Assembly: GCF_000510725.1 (NCBI RefSeq)
Contig: NZ_AZNZ01000008.1
Span: 104,722-168,721, forward strand
From: Pseudoxanthomonas sp. J31
GTDB lineage: Bacteria; Pseudomonadota; Gammaproteobacteria; Xanthomonadales; Xanthomonadaceae
Length of the DNA stretch: 64,000 nt
Direction of reading: 5' to 3'
Under the pieces are notes generated by a model. The model was not told the DNA's origin and searched no databases. It saw only the letters and a list, made by a program, of their open reading frames with translations. Of this stretch, positions 49,391-58,426 are shown in pieces (the stretch's first letter is position 1; each line of letters opens with the position of its first letter). Made by a program: the position numbers and the translations under genes.

Positions 49391-52339
49391 ATGTCCAAGC
49401 ACCACCAACGCCGCCCGCGTGACCGGGCGTCCGTGCAAGCTGCCCGTGCATCCGGCTTCCGTCGCAGCGCCCTGGCGTTGAGCGTGGCCCTGCTGCTGTC
49501 CGCGCAGGCCCATGCGCAGCAGGCTGGGCAGGACGCCGACCCGCTGACCGAGCTGGACACGGTCCAGGTCACCGGCGCCCGCGGCAGCCTGACCAAGGCG
49601 CAGATCATCAAGGAAACCACCGACCAGATCGTCGACTCGATCGTGGCCGAGGACATCGGCAAGCTGCCGGACAACAACGTCGCCGAGGCGCTGCAGCGCA
49701 TCACCGGCGTGCAGATCACCCGCAACAAGGGCGAGGGCAGCAGCATCATGGTGCGCGGCCTGACCCAGGTGCGCAGCGAGCTCAACGGCCGCGACATCTT
49801 CACCGCCAACAGCGGTCGCGCGCTGAGCTGGGAAGACGTGCCGGCCGAGCTGCTGGGCGGCGTGGACGTGTACAAGAACCCGAACGCCGAGCTGATCGAG
49901 GGCGGCCTGGGCGGCCTGGTGAACCTGCGCACGCGCATGCCGTTCGACCAGGAAGGCATGCGCCTGTCCGGCAGCTTCACCGTCAACCAGTGGGACCTGC
50001 GCGACTCGACCCAGCCGTCGGCCTCGTTCCTGTTCTCCAACCGCTTCCAGACCGGCGCCGGCGAGTTCGGCATCCTGCTCAACGTCGCCCACCAGGAAGG
50101 CCAGTACCGCGAGGACCGGATCAACTTCGGCTCCTACCTGGTCTACGACGACGTGCCCGGCTACGAGGGCCGGGAAGTCGTCATCCCCAGCGAGATCGGC
50201 ATGTACAGCCACTTCGGCGACCGCGAGCGCGACGGCCAGTACGTGGCCCTGCAGTGGAAGCCGAACGACGACCTGGAGCTGTACGCCCAGGCGCTGCGCT
50301 CGGACTACAAGTTCCGCAACCGCGAGTACAGCGTCCGTACCGGCAACCTGAACAACAACGCCGACGACATGGTCAACTGGAGCGGCAACGGCTGGGGCTT
50401 CGTGTCGCCGGACATCCCCGGCTACGAGGGCTTCACCGACCCGTTCGGCTTCGACGCCAACGGCGAGTTCCAGTACGGCACCTTCAACAACGCCCTGGTC
50501 ACCACCACCGCGCGCATGGACTGGCGCAACTCGGTCACCAGCGACTACAGCTTCGGCGCCAAGTGGCAGGCCAGCGACCGCCTGCACCTGTCCACCGACT
50601 TCCAGTACATCGACGCCACCACCGAGGGCGTGAACTACTGGGTCGACCTGCTCGCAGGCCAGGTGGACGCCGACGACTGGCGCGGCTGGGCGGGCCTGTA
50701 CGGCGTACCGCCGCTGCGCGTGGACGCGACCGGCAAGTACCCCACGGTCACCGTGTACGACCAGGCCACCGGCCAGCCGATCCCCGGCTACATGAGCGAT
50801 ATCGCCAACTACGGCGGCTGGTACTCGCACCTGGACAAGCGCGACGACAACGACGCCGAGCAGTTCTCCTGGCGCGCCGACCTGCGCTGGGATTTCCTGG
50901 AGGACGGCTTCCTGCGCGATCTGCGCGCGGGCGTGCGCTACACCGATCGAGACGCGATCACCCGCAGTTCCGGCTGGAACTGGCAGAAGATTCCGCCGGC
51001 CGGCAATCCGGACGGTGCCTGGTCCTCGTTCCGCCCGGCGCCGTTCTCCGACTATCCAGACGCCTGCTACCGCCTGTTCCCGTTCGGCGATCACTTCCGC
51101 GGCGCCAGCGGCCTGCCCACCGGCTACGTGGCCTGCGACGAGATGGTGGCCGACTACGAGAACACAGTGCGCATGTTCGGCCACGATCCGGTTCCGTTCA
51201 ACGATGTCACTGACATCCGCCAGTACACGGAGAAGACCTATGCGGCCTACGCCATGCTGCGCTTCGGCAGCGACAGCGCGCGCTTCCCGTGGGACGCCAA
51301 TGCCGGTGTGCGTGTAGTCCGCACCGAGACCACGGTCGACGGCTACGAGCTGGTTCCCGACTCGGCCACCGGCGAGGTGTCCGAGGTCGCGGTGCAGCAC
51401 ACCTACACCGACGTGCTGCCGAGCCTGAACTTCCGCATGTTCCTCACCCCGCAGCTGCAGTGGCGTGTGGCCGCCTCGCGGGCGATGTCGCGTCCCAACT
51501 TCGATCTGCTCGACCCGTACGTCTACCTCAACAACACCTTCTTCGACTTCAACACCGGTGGCGTGTCCTACGCCAGCCGCGGCAACCCGTACCTGGAACC
51601 GATGTACGCCAACCAGTTCGACACCTCGCTGGAGTGGTACTTCGGCCAGGGCTCGATGCTGTACGGCACCCTGTTCTACAAGAAGGTCGAGGGCTTCTAC
51701 TACTACGACACGGTCACCGCCAACTACTACGACGCGGCCTTCACCGTGCCGCTGGAGGGCGGCAACGCCGGCGAGACGCGCCCGTGCGTGGGCCAGGAGT
51801 GCGTGCGCCCGTTCCAGCTGCAGACCCGTTCCAACGGCGAGGACGGCAAGATCAAGGGCGCGGAGGTCGGCTTCCGCCAGTTCTTCACCTTCCTGCCCGG
51901 TCCGTTCGACGGCCTGGGCCTGGAGGCGAACTACACCTACGTCGACAGCAGCGCGCCCTCGCCGGACGCCACCACCACCGACGGCATCGAGATCGCCTAC
52001 CTGCCGCTGGAGGGCCTGTCCAAGCACAGCTACAACGTGGTGCTGATGTACGAGAAGTCGCGGGTGTCGTTCCGCGCCGCGTACAACTGGCGTGACACCT
52101 GGCTGGTCACCACCCGCCCGCCGAACGCCGGCCACGTGCCGCAGTACCACGACGAGACCGGCCAGCTGGACGCCTCGCTGCGCTTCAACCTCAACGATGT
52201 CTGGTCCATCACCCTGGACGGCACCAACCTGCTGGACGAGACCCGCTTCGACTACTACGGCAGTCCCAGCCGGCCCAACGGCTGGTACATCAACGACCGC
52301 CGCTATGGGCTGTCGATCCGCGCCAACCTGGACCTGTGA
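49391..52339 (+). CDS. TonB-dependent receptor, large carbohydrate type (second of two)
   Basis: A 982-residue paralogue of the preceding receptor. The signal peptide spans residues 1-43 (ALALSVALLLSAQAHAQQ). TonB box region LTELDTVQVTGARGS. The plug has DIGKLPDNNVAEALQRITG, GSSIMVRGLTQVRSELNGRD and GVDVYKNPNAELIEGGLGG. The barrel ends with RYGLSIRANLDL. The ATG at 49391 follows GGGAGGGAACGCA. A frame open further upstream runs back into the previous gene and was rejected. It directly precedes the GH74 gene (135-base gap), so it is the best candidate for the xyloglucan-oligosaccharide importer. Confidence 0.94.
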   Translation: MSKHHQRRPRDRASVQAARASGFRRSALALSVALLLSAQAHAQQAGQDADPLTELDTVQVTGARGSLTKAQIIKETTDQIVDSIVAEDIGKLPDNNVAEALQRITGVQITRNKGEGSSIMVRGLTQVRSELNGRDIFTANSGRALSWEDVPAELLGGVDVYKNPNAELIEGGLGGLVNLRTRMPFDQEGMRLSGSFTVNQWDLRDSTQPSASFLFSNRFQTGAGEFGILLNVAHQEGQYREDRINFGSYLVYDDVPGYEGREVVIPSEIGMYSHFGDRERDGQYVALQWKPNDDLELYAQALRSDYKFRNREYSVRTGNLNNNADDMVNWSGNGWGFVSPDIPGYEGFTDPFGFDANGEFQYGTFNNALVTTTARMDWRNSVTSDYSFGAKWQASDRLHLSTDFQYIDATTEGVNYWVDLLAGQVDADDWRGWAGLYGVPPLRVDATGKYPTVTVYDQATGQPIPGYMSDIANYGGWYSHLDKRDDNDAEQFSWRADLRWDFLEDGFLRDLRAGVRYTDRDAITRSSGWNWQKIPPAGNPDGAWSSFRPAPFSDYPDACYRLFPFGDHFRGASGLPTGYVACDEMVADYENTVRMFGHDPVPFNDVTDIRQYTEKTYAAYAMLRFGSDSARFPWDANAGVRVVRTETTVDGYELVPDSATGEVSEVAVQHTYTDVLPSLNFRMFLTPQLQWRVAASRAMSRPNFDLLDPYVYLNNTFFDFNTGGVSYASRGNPYLEPMYANQFDTSLEWYFGQGSMLYGTLFYKKVEGFYYYDTVTANYYDAAFTVPLEGGNAGETRPCVGQECVRPFQLQTRSNGEDGKIKGAEVGFRQFFTFLPGPFDGLGLEANYTYVDSSAPSPDATTTDGIEIAYLPLEGLSKHSYNVVLMYEKSRVSFRAAYNWRDTWLVTTRPPNAGHVPQYHDETGQLDASLRFNLNDVWSITLDGTNLLDETRFDYYGSPSRPNGWYINDRRYGLSIRANLDL

Positions 52340-52474
52340 GCGAGCGGCCACGGCCGCCCGCGCGGCCCCGTCCCGGTCCGATGCCGGGGCGGGACGATGC
52401 GGCGGAGCCCGGGCATCGGCCGGGGCCGCCGCTGGGCCGCCGGACGCCAGGGTCGTGAACGTGGGAGCGTTCCC

Positions 52475-54691
52475 TTGAGCAGTATCCGAACCCGCGCGCG
52501 GGCCCTCCGCGCGCTTCTGCTGGCGGCGGCCGCGTTCGCCGCCTGCGCCCATGCCGCCGGCAGCGAAGCCTACCGCTGGCGCAACGTCGCCATCGGCGGC
52601 GGCGGCTTCGTCACCGGCATCGAGTTCCACCCGTCCGAGCCCGGCCTGGCCTATGCCCGCACCGACGTCGGCGGCGCCTACCGCTGGGATGCCGTGGCGC
52701 TGCGCTGGATCCCGCTGACCGACTGGATCGGGCACGCCGACGCCAACCTGATGGGCATCGAGAGCGTGGCGCTGGACCCGTCCGACCCGGACCGCGTGTA
52801 CCTGGCCGCCGGCACCTACACCCACGAGCGCGCGGGCAACGGCGCCATCCTGCGCTCGGCCGACCGCGGCGCCAGCTTCGAGCGCAGCGAGCTGCCGTTC
52901 AAGCTGGGCGGTAACGAGCTGGGCCGCGGCAACGGCGAACGCCTGGCGGTGGACCCGAACGACGGGCGCGTGCTGTTCCTCGGCTCGCGCGCTCACGGGC
53001 TGTGGCGCAGCGCCGATCGCGGCGTCCGCTGGATGCGCGTGGACGGTTTCCCCGCATTGGCCACCTCCGAATCGGCCAGCGCCAGCAACCGCTGGCGCAA
53101 GCAGGCCATCGGCATCGTCTTCGTGGTGTTCGACCCGGCCAGCGGCAGCCCCGGGGCGCCCACGCCGGTGCTCTACGCTGGCGTTTCCAGCCGTGAGGGC
53201 GGACTGTTCCGTTCGCGCGACGCCGGCCGCAGCTGGGAGGCCGTGCCGGGCCAGCCCACCGGCCTGCGTCCGAACCACATGGTGCGCGACGCACGCGGCG
53301 ATTTCCTGATCAGCTACGGCGACGAGCCCGGCCCGGACACGATGAACGCCGGCGCGCTCTGGCGCTGGTCGCCGGCCAGCGGGCGCTGGACCGAGATCAG
53401 CCCGGCGCCGCAGTCCAGCGACCTGGAGGGCGACGGCTTCGGCTGGGGCGCGGTGGCGGTGGACGCGCGCGATCCCGACGTCATCGTCGCCGCCACCTTC
53501 AACCGCTGGCGGCCGCACGACGACATCTACCGCAGCACAGACGGCGGCCGCAGCTGGAAGGCGGTGTTCCCGGCCTCGGACTTCGACCACTCCGCCTCCC
53601 CGTGGACGGCCCAGGCAAGGCCGCACTGGATGGCCGACGTCGAGATCGACCCGCACGATCCGGACCGGGTGCTGTTCGTCACCGGCTACGGTATCTGGGC
53701 CTCGCGCGACATGACTGCGCTGGACCGCGGCGGCCGCGTGCGCTGGTGGTTCGAGGACGCCGGCCTGGACGAGACCGTGCCGCTGGACCTGGTCAGTCCG
53801 CCGCAGGGCGCGCCGCTGGTCAGCGGGCTGGGCGACATCGACGGCTTCCGCCACGACGACCTGGCGCGCACCACCGTGCAGTTCGCGATGCCGCCGCGCT
53901 ACAGCAACACCGAGAGCCTGGACTACGCTGGCCGGGTGCCGGGGCTGCTGGTGCGCAGTGGCCACCTGCACGGCGAGCGCCGCGACGTGATCCGCGCAGC
54001 CTACTCGCGCGACGGCGGCAGCACCTGGACGGCGTTCGCCGGCGAGCCGCCGGACGGGGAGGGCGCGGGCGAGATCGCCATCGCCGCCGACGGCGCGCGC
54101 GTCATCTGGCGCACCCGCAACGGCAGCCACTGGCTGACCGACGACTTCGGCGGCCGCTGGCAGAAGGTCCGCGGTCTGCCTGCCACCGCCACGGTCGCGG
54201 CCGACCGTTTCGAGGCCGGGCTCTGGTATGCGCTGGACCCGGCCAGCGGGCAACTATTCGTCAGCGGCGACGGCGGCGTGTCCTTCGCTGCCGCCGCGGC
54301 GGGCATCGGCGCGCTGGGCGACTGGTTCCGCGGCGAACTGCTGCCTTCGACCGAACGCGGCGGCGTGGTCTATTTCGCCGCGGCCTGGCGCGGCCTGATG
54401 CGCTGGAGCGCCGGCCGCCTGGAACGGCTGCCGGGCGTGGAGAACGCCTTCGCCGCCGGGCTGGGCGCGCCCAAGCCCGGCCGCGCCAACCCCGCGCTGT
54501 TCGTGTTCGGGCAGGTGGACGGGGCGGTGGGGTTGTATCGTTCGGACGACGAGGGCCGCCGCTGGGTGCGGATCGACGATCCGCGGCACCGCTTCGGCCA
54601 CGTGCGCATGCTCACCGGCGACGCGCGCGTGCACGGCCGCGTCTACCTGGCCACGGGGGGGCGTGGCGTGATCTACGGGGAACCGGAATGA
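52475..54691 (+). CDS. GH74 endo-xyloglucanase
   Basis: Cuts the beta-1,4-glucan backbone of xyloglucan. The protein has 738 residues. A signal peptide spans 1-27 (ALLLAAAAFAACAHA); FAAC could also serve as a weak lipobox. Two seven-bladed propellers follow, with BNR/Asp-box repeats (SADRGASF, SRDAGRSW, STDGGRSW, SRDGGSTW). The catalytic Asp candidates are Asp64 in YARTDVGGAYRWD and Asp454 in GDIDGFRHDD. The start is TTG at 52475 with GGGAG 7 bases upstream. An ATG at 52397 would add an Arg/Gly-rich stretch before the signal. The stop overlaps the next start (ATGA). It carries no carbohydrate-binding module. Confidence 0.92.
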   Translation: MSSIRTRARALRALLLAAAAFAACAHAAGSEAYRWRNVAIGGGGFVTGIEFHPSEPGLAYARTDVGGAYRWDAVALRWIPLTDWIGHADANLMGIESVALDPSDPDRVYLAAGTYTHERAGNGAILRSADRGASFERSELPFKLGGNELGRGNGERLAVDPNDGRVLFLGSRAHGLWRSADRGVRWMRVDGFPALATSESASASNRWRKQAIGIVFVVFDPASGSPGAPTPVLYAGVSSREGGLFRSRDAGRSWEAVPGQPTGLRPNHMVRDARGDFLISYGDEPGPDTMNAGALWRWSPASGRWTEISPAPQSSDLEGDGFGWGAVAVDARDPDVIVAATFNRWRPHDDIYRSTDGGRSWKAVFPASDFDHSASPWTAQARPHWMADVEIDPHDPDRVLFVTGYGIWASRDMTALDRGGRVRWWFEDAGLDETVPLDLVSPPQGAPLVSGLGDIDGFRHDDLARTTVQFAMPPRYSNTESLDYAGRVPGLLVRSGHLHGERRDVIRAAYSRDGGSTWTAFAGEPPDGEGAGEIAIAADGARVIWRTRNGSHWLTDDFGGRWQKVRGLPATATVAADRFEAGLWYALDPASGQLFVSGDGGVSFAAAAAGIGALGDWFRGELLPSTERGGVVYFAAAWRGLMRWSAGRLERLPGVENAFAAGLGAPKPGRANPALFVFGQVDGAVGLYRSDDEGRRWVRIDDPRHRFGHVRMLTGDARVHGRVYLATGGRGVIYGEPE

Positions 54692-56625
54692 GCCGACGCA
54701 TCCTTCTCGCACTCCTGGCCTGGCTGCTGCCGCTGGCGGCGCTGGCCGCCGACGCCGCGCTGGAACTGCCGCTGCTGTTTTCGGATGGCGCGGTGCTGCA
54801 GCGCGACCGGCCGTTGCCGGTGTGGGGCCGGGCGGCACCCGGCAGCCAGGTGGAAGTGGAGTTCGACGGCGCCCGCGCCGCGGCCACGGCCGGCGCCGAC
54901 GGCCGCTGGTCGCTGCGCCTGCCGGCGCACGCGGCCGGCGGCCCGTACGAGCTGGTGGTGCGCGCCGGCGGCCGGGAACGCCGCGTGCGCGACGTGCTGG
55001 TGGGCGAGGTCTGGCTCGCGTCCGGCCAGTCCAACATGGAATGGCCGGTGCAGGAGACCCTGCACGCCGCGGAGGACATCGCCGCGGCCGGCGACCGCCG
55101 GCTGCGCCACTTCAAGATCCCCAAGTCCTGGGCCGAGCGGCCGCAGGCCGACCTGGCCGGCGGGCAGTGGCAGGCGGCCTCGCCCGACACTGTCGGCGCC
55201 TTCTCCGCGGTGGCCTATGCCTTCGCGCGGGAGCTGCGCGCGGCCACCGGCGTGCCGGTGGGCATCATCGACAGCACCTGGGGCGGCAGCTCGATCGAAG
55301 CCTGGATGGACGCGGCGATGCTCGGCCTGGACGCCGACGCGCTGGAGGCGCGGATGCGGCAGGCGCGCGCGGCCGACGAAGCCGTGCGCGCCCGCACCCG
55401 CGAGCGCCTGGCCGCCTGGCCGCCGGTGGATGCCGCGTCCGAGGCCTTCGCCGCGGCGCTGCTGGACGAACGCGACTGGGCCACCATCCAGGTGCCGGCC
55501 CTCTGGGAGGCGGCCGGCTACCCGGGCGTGGACGGCGTGGCCTGGTACCGCACCGCGTTCGAGTTGGATGCGCGCGAAGCGGCGGCCGGCGTCACCCTGG
55601 GCCTGGGCCGCATCGACGACAGCGACACCGTCTGGGTCAACGGCCGGCGCGTGGGCGCCACCCGCAACGGCTGGAACACGCCGCGCGCGTACGCGGTGCC
55701 GCCCTCGGCCCTGCGCGCCGGGCGCAACACCGTGGCCGTGCGCGTGGAGGACAGCGGCGGCGGTGGCGGCATCGCCGGCCGGGCGGACGAGCTGTACCTC
55801 GCGACGGCCGGCGGCGCGCGGCGCGCGCTTGCCGGCCCGTGGCGCTTCCGCACCGCGGCGGTCGACGTGGCGATGGACGAGGGCAAGAACCAGGTGGACA
55901 CCGCGCTCTACAACGCCATGGTCCACCCGCTGCAGCCGTATCCGCTGGCCGGGGTGATCTGGTACCAGGGCGAGACCAACGCCACGCCACAGGGCGCCCA
56001 TGCCTACCGCGACCGCTTCGGCGCGCTGATCCGCGGTTGGCGCGCCGCCTGGCAGGCGCCGGAACTGCCGTTCCTGTGGGCGCAGCTGGCCGCGTTCGGT
56101 TCCGGCGGCGACCGCGTGGACGCCGCCGGCACCGTCATCGACAGTCCCTGGGCGACGTTGCGCGAATCGCAGTCGGCCGTGCTGGCGCTGCCGGCCACCG
56201 CGCAGGCGGTGACCATCGACGTGGGCGACGCGCACGACATCCATCCGCGCGACAAGCGCACCGTCGGCCACCGGCTGGCGCTGGCAGCGCGCCGCGTGGC
56301 CTACGGCCAGGACGTGGTGCATGCCGGCCCGGCGTACCGCGGCGCCGAGGCGCGCGAGGGCACGCTGGTGCTGCGCTTCGACGCGCCGGCCGGGCTGGCC
56401 GTGCGCGGCGGCGGCCAGGCGCCGCGGGGCTTCGAGCTGGCCGGCGCCGACGGCCGCTTCCATCCGGCGCAGGCGCGCATCGAGGGCGACGCAGTGGTGC
56501 TGCGCAGCGGCGCGGTGCCGCAGCCGCGGCTGGCGCGCTATGCCTGGAGCGACAACCCCGCCGCGGCGGACCTGGTGGGGGGCGACGGGCTGCCGGCCTC
56601 GCCGTTCCGCACCGGCGAATGGTGA
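54688..56625 (+). CDS. CE20-type carbohydrate acetylesterase (sialate O-acetylesterase family)
   Basis: Probably removes acetyl groups from xyloglucan side chains. The protein has 645 residues. The signal peptide is at 1-20 (LLALLAWLLPLAALAA). The SGNH-type catalytic domain is split: Ser115 in ASGQSNMEW lies before, and Asp517/His519 in DAHDIHPRDK after, a jelly-roll insert (about 255-400; VAWYRTAFELDAREAAAG, VWVNGRRVGAT). GVIWYQGETNA carries the oxyanion residues. Xanthomonas CE20 from a xyloglucan locus has this architecture. The four-base overlap with GH74 implies translational coupling. A role on sialic acid is unlikely in this context. Confidence 0.88.
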   Translation: MSRRILLALLAWLLPLAALAADAALELPLLFSDGAVLQRDRPLPVWGRAAPGSQVEVEFDGARAAATAGADGRWSLRLPAHAAGGPYELVVRAGGRERRVRDVLVGEVWLASGQSNMEWPVQETLHAAEDIAAAGDRRLRHFKIPKSWAERPQADLAGGQWQAASPDTVGAFSAVAYAFARELRAATGVPVGIIDSTWGGSSIEAWMDAAMLGLDADALEARMRQARAADEAVRARTRERLAAWPPVDAASEAFAAALLDERDWATIQVPALWEAAGYPGVDGVAWYRTAFELDAREAAAGVTLGLGRIDDSDTVWVNGRRVGATRNGWNTPRAYAVPPSALRAGRNTVAVRVEDSGGGGGIAGRADELYLATAGGARRALAGPWRFRTAAVDVAMDEGKNQVDTALYNAMVHPLQPYPLAGVIWYQGETNATPQGAHAYRDRFGALIRGWRAAWQAPELPFLWAQLAAFGSGGDRVDAAGTVIDSPWATLRESQSAVLALPATAQAVTIDVGDAHDIHPRDKRTVGHRLALAARRVAYGQDVVHAGPAYRGAEAREGTLVLRFDAPAGLAVRGGGQAPRGFELAGADGRFHPAQARIEGDAVVLRSGAVPQPRLARYAWSDNPAAADLVGGDGLPASPFRTGEW

Positions 56626-56659
56626 GCAGACGATGCGGACAGGAGGGGAACCGACCGGA

Positions 56660-58372
56660 ATGGGTACGAACGAGGCGATGAAGCGGGCAGGGCGCGGGAT
56701 CGTGGCGGCATGGCTGGCGGCGCTGCTGCTGGCCGCCTGCGGCGGTGCCGGGCCGGACGCGGCCCCGGCCGCAGCCGCGCAGGGCGGCGAACCCGCCGCG
56801 GCGGCGCCGGCGCGTGCGCGGCCCGCGGGGGAGGCGCCGATCCCGAAGGTGGTGACCGAGCAGGGTCGCCACGCCCTGCTGGTGGACGGCAAGCCGTTCC
56901 TGGTGCTCGGCGCGCAGGTCAACAACTCCAGCAACTGGCCGGCCGCCCTGGAGCACGTCTGGCCGGCCATCGAGGTGCTCAAGCCCAACACGGTGATGGT
57001 GCCGGTAGCCTGGGAACAGGTCGAGCCGGAGGAAGGGCACTTCGACTTCTCCTTCGTCGATACCCTGCTGGCGCAGGCGCGCGAGCGCGACGTGCGGCTG
57101 ATCCTGCTGTGGTTCGCCACCTGGAAGAACAACGGCCCCAACTACGCGCCGGCCTGGGTGAAGCTGGACAACGCGCGTTTCCCGCGGGTGGTCACCGCCG
57201 ACGGCCGCACGCTCAACTCGCTCTCGCCGCACGGGCAGGCCACGCTGGAGGCCGACCGCAAGGCTTTCGTCCGGCTGATGCGCCACCTGCGCCAGGCCGA
57301 TCCGCAGCGCACCGTCATCATGGTGCAGCTGCAGAACGAGCCGGGCACCTACGGCAGCGTCCGCGACTTCTCGCCGCTGGCGCAGCGCGAGTTCGAGCGT
57401 CCGGTGCCGGAAACGCTGCTGCGCAGGCTGGGCAGGCAGCCGGGCACCTGGCGCGAAGTGTTCGGCGCGGACGCGGACGAGTTCTTCCACGCCTGGCACA
57501 TCGCCCGCTACATCGACCAGGTGGCCGAGGCCGGCAAGGCCGAGTACCCGCTGCCGATGTACATCAACGCCGCGCTGCGCGGGCCGTTCAACCCCGGCCA
57601 GCCGGGCCAGTACGCCAGCGGCGGGCCCACCGACAACGTGCTGGACGTGTACAAGGCCGCCGCGCCGCACATCGACCTGCTGGCGCCGGACATCTACATG
57701 CCCGAGTACCTGCACTACACCACGGTGCTGGACCGCTACTCGCGCCCGGACAACCCGCTGTTCGTGGCCGAGACCGGCAACCGCGGGGAATACGCGCGCT
57801 ATTTCTTCTCCGCGCTGGGGCACCAGGCCATCGGCTGGTCGCCGTTCGGCATCGACTACACGCGCTATTCCAACTGGCCGCTGGGCGCCAAGGCGATGAA
57901 CCCGGAGACGCTGGAGCCGTTCGCGCTCAACTACCGGCTGGTGGCGCCGGCCGCGCGCGTCATCGCCCAGGCCAGCTTCGAGGGCCGCGTGCACGGCACC
58001 GCCGAACAGCCGGGCGAACCGGTGCAGCGCTTCCCGCTGGACGGCCGCTGGAACGCGGTGGTGACCTACGGCGTGCCGCAGTTCTGGTTCCAGGGGCAGC
58101 CGCCGGGCAACCCCGAGCCGGTGGGCGCGGCGCTGATCGTGCAGCTGGGGCCGGACGAGTTCCTGGTCACCGGCATCCACGCGCGCGTGGAGATCGTGGC
58201 CGCCGACCCGGCCGTGGCCGCGCGCCAGATCTACGCATACGTGGACGAGGGCACCTACGACGCCGACGGCCGGTGGCGGTTCCACCGCCGCTGGAACGGC
58301 GACCAGACCGACTACGGCCTCAATTTTTCCGACGCCACCCAGCTGCTGCGGGTAAAGCTGGCGACCTACTGA
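56660..58372 (+). CDS. GH35 beta-galactosidase, lipoprotein with DUF5597
   Basis: Releases beta-galactose from xyloglucan side chains. The protein has 570 residues. The lipoprotein signal ends LLLAAC (Cys about 25) and a 35-residue Ala/Pro-rich linker follows. The GH35/GH42-like barrel has acid/base Glu227 in VQLQNEPGTYG and nucleophile Glu371 in LFVAETGNRG. The C-terminal DUF5597 beta domain starts near residue 430. The ATG at 56660 was chosen because AGGAGGGG lies upstream; ATG 56633 precedes that site. It begins 34 bases after the esterase gene. Lipid anchoring would hold it at the inner or outer membrane facing the periplasm. Confidence 0.9.
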   Translation: MGTNEAMKRAGRGIVAAWLAALLLAACGGAGPDAAPAAAAQGGEPAAAAPARARPAGEAPIPKVVTEQGRHALLVDGKPFLVLGAQVNNSSNWPAALEHVWPAIEVLKPNTVMVPVAWEQVEPEEGHFDFSFVDTLLAQARERDVRLILLWFATWKNNGPNYAPAWVKLDNARFPRVVTADGRTLNSLSPHGQATLEADRKAFVRLMRHLRQADPQRTVIMVQLQNEPGTYGSVRDFSPLAQREFERPVPETLLRRLGRQPGTWREVFGADADEFFHAWHIARYIDQVAEAGKAEYPLPMYINAALRGPFNPGQPGQYASGGPTDNVLDVYKAAAPHIDLLAPDIYMPEYLHYTTVLDRYSRPDNPLFVAETGNRGEYARYFFSALGHQAIGWSPFGIDYTRYSNWPLGAKAMNPETLEPFALNYRLVAPAARVIAQASFEGRVHGTAEQPGEPVQRFPLDGRWNAVVTYGVPQFWFQGQPPGNPEPVGAALIVQLGPDEFLVTGIHARVEIVAADPAVAARQIYAYVDEGTYDADGRWRFHRRWNGDQTDYGLNFSDATQLLRVKLATY

Positions 58373-58426
58373 GTGCAATGCAATGCCGGCGCCGTCCCCG
58401 GGTGCCGCAAAGGGAGAGGAACGAAG

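Noticed and set aside
52340..52474. CGTCCCG...CGGGACG dyad as terminator between the second TonB receptor and GH74
   Set aside because: It has no T-run and a loop of about 14 bases. The spacing and orientation suggest that GH74 is transcribed with or just after the receptor, so I did not call it a terminator.
49259..54253. A 1664-codon open frame on the minus strand opposite the second receptor and GH74
   Set aside because: It is antisense to two genes with complete family signatures. Its translation is low-complexity (Ala, Val, Gly, His, Arg) and matches no family. Long antisense frames are expected in GC-rich coding DNA.
54688..56625. Reading the esterase as a sialic acid catabolism enzyme
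   Set aside because: The family name suggests sialate O-acetylesterase, but there are no sialic acid genes nearby and the gene overlaps GH74 in a xyloglucan set, where CE20 acetylesterases are known.
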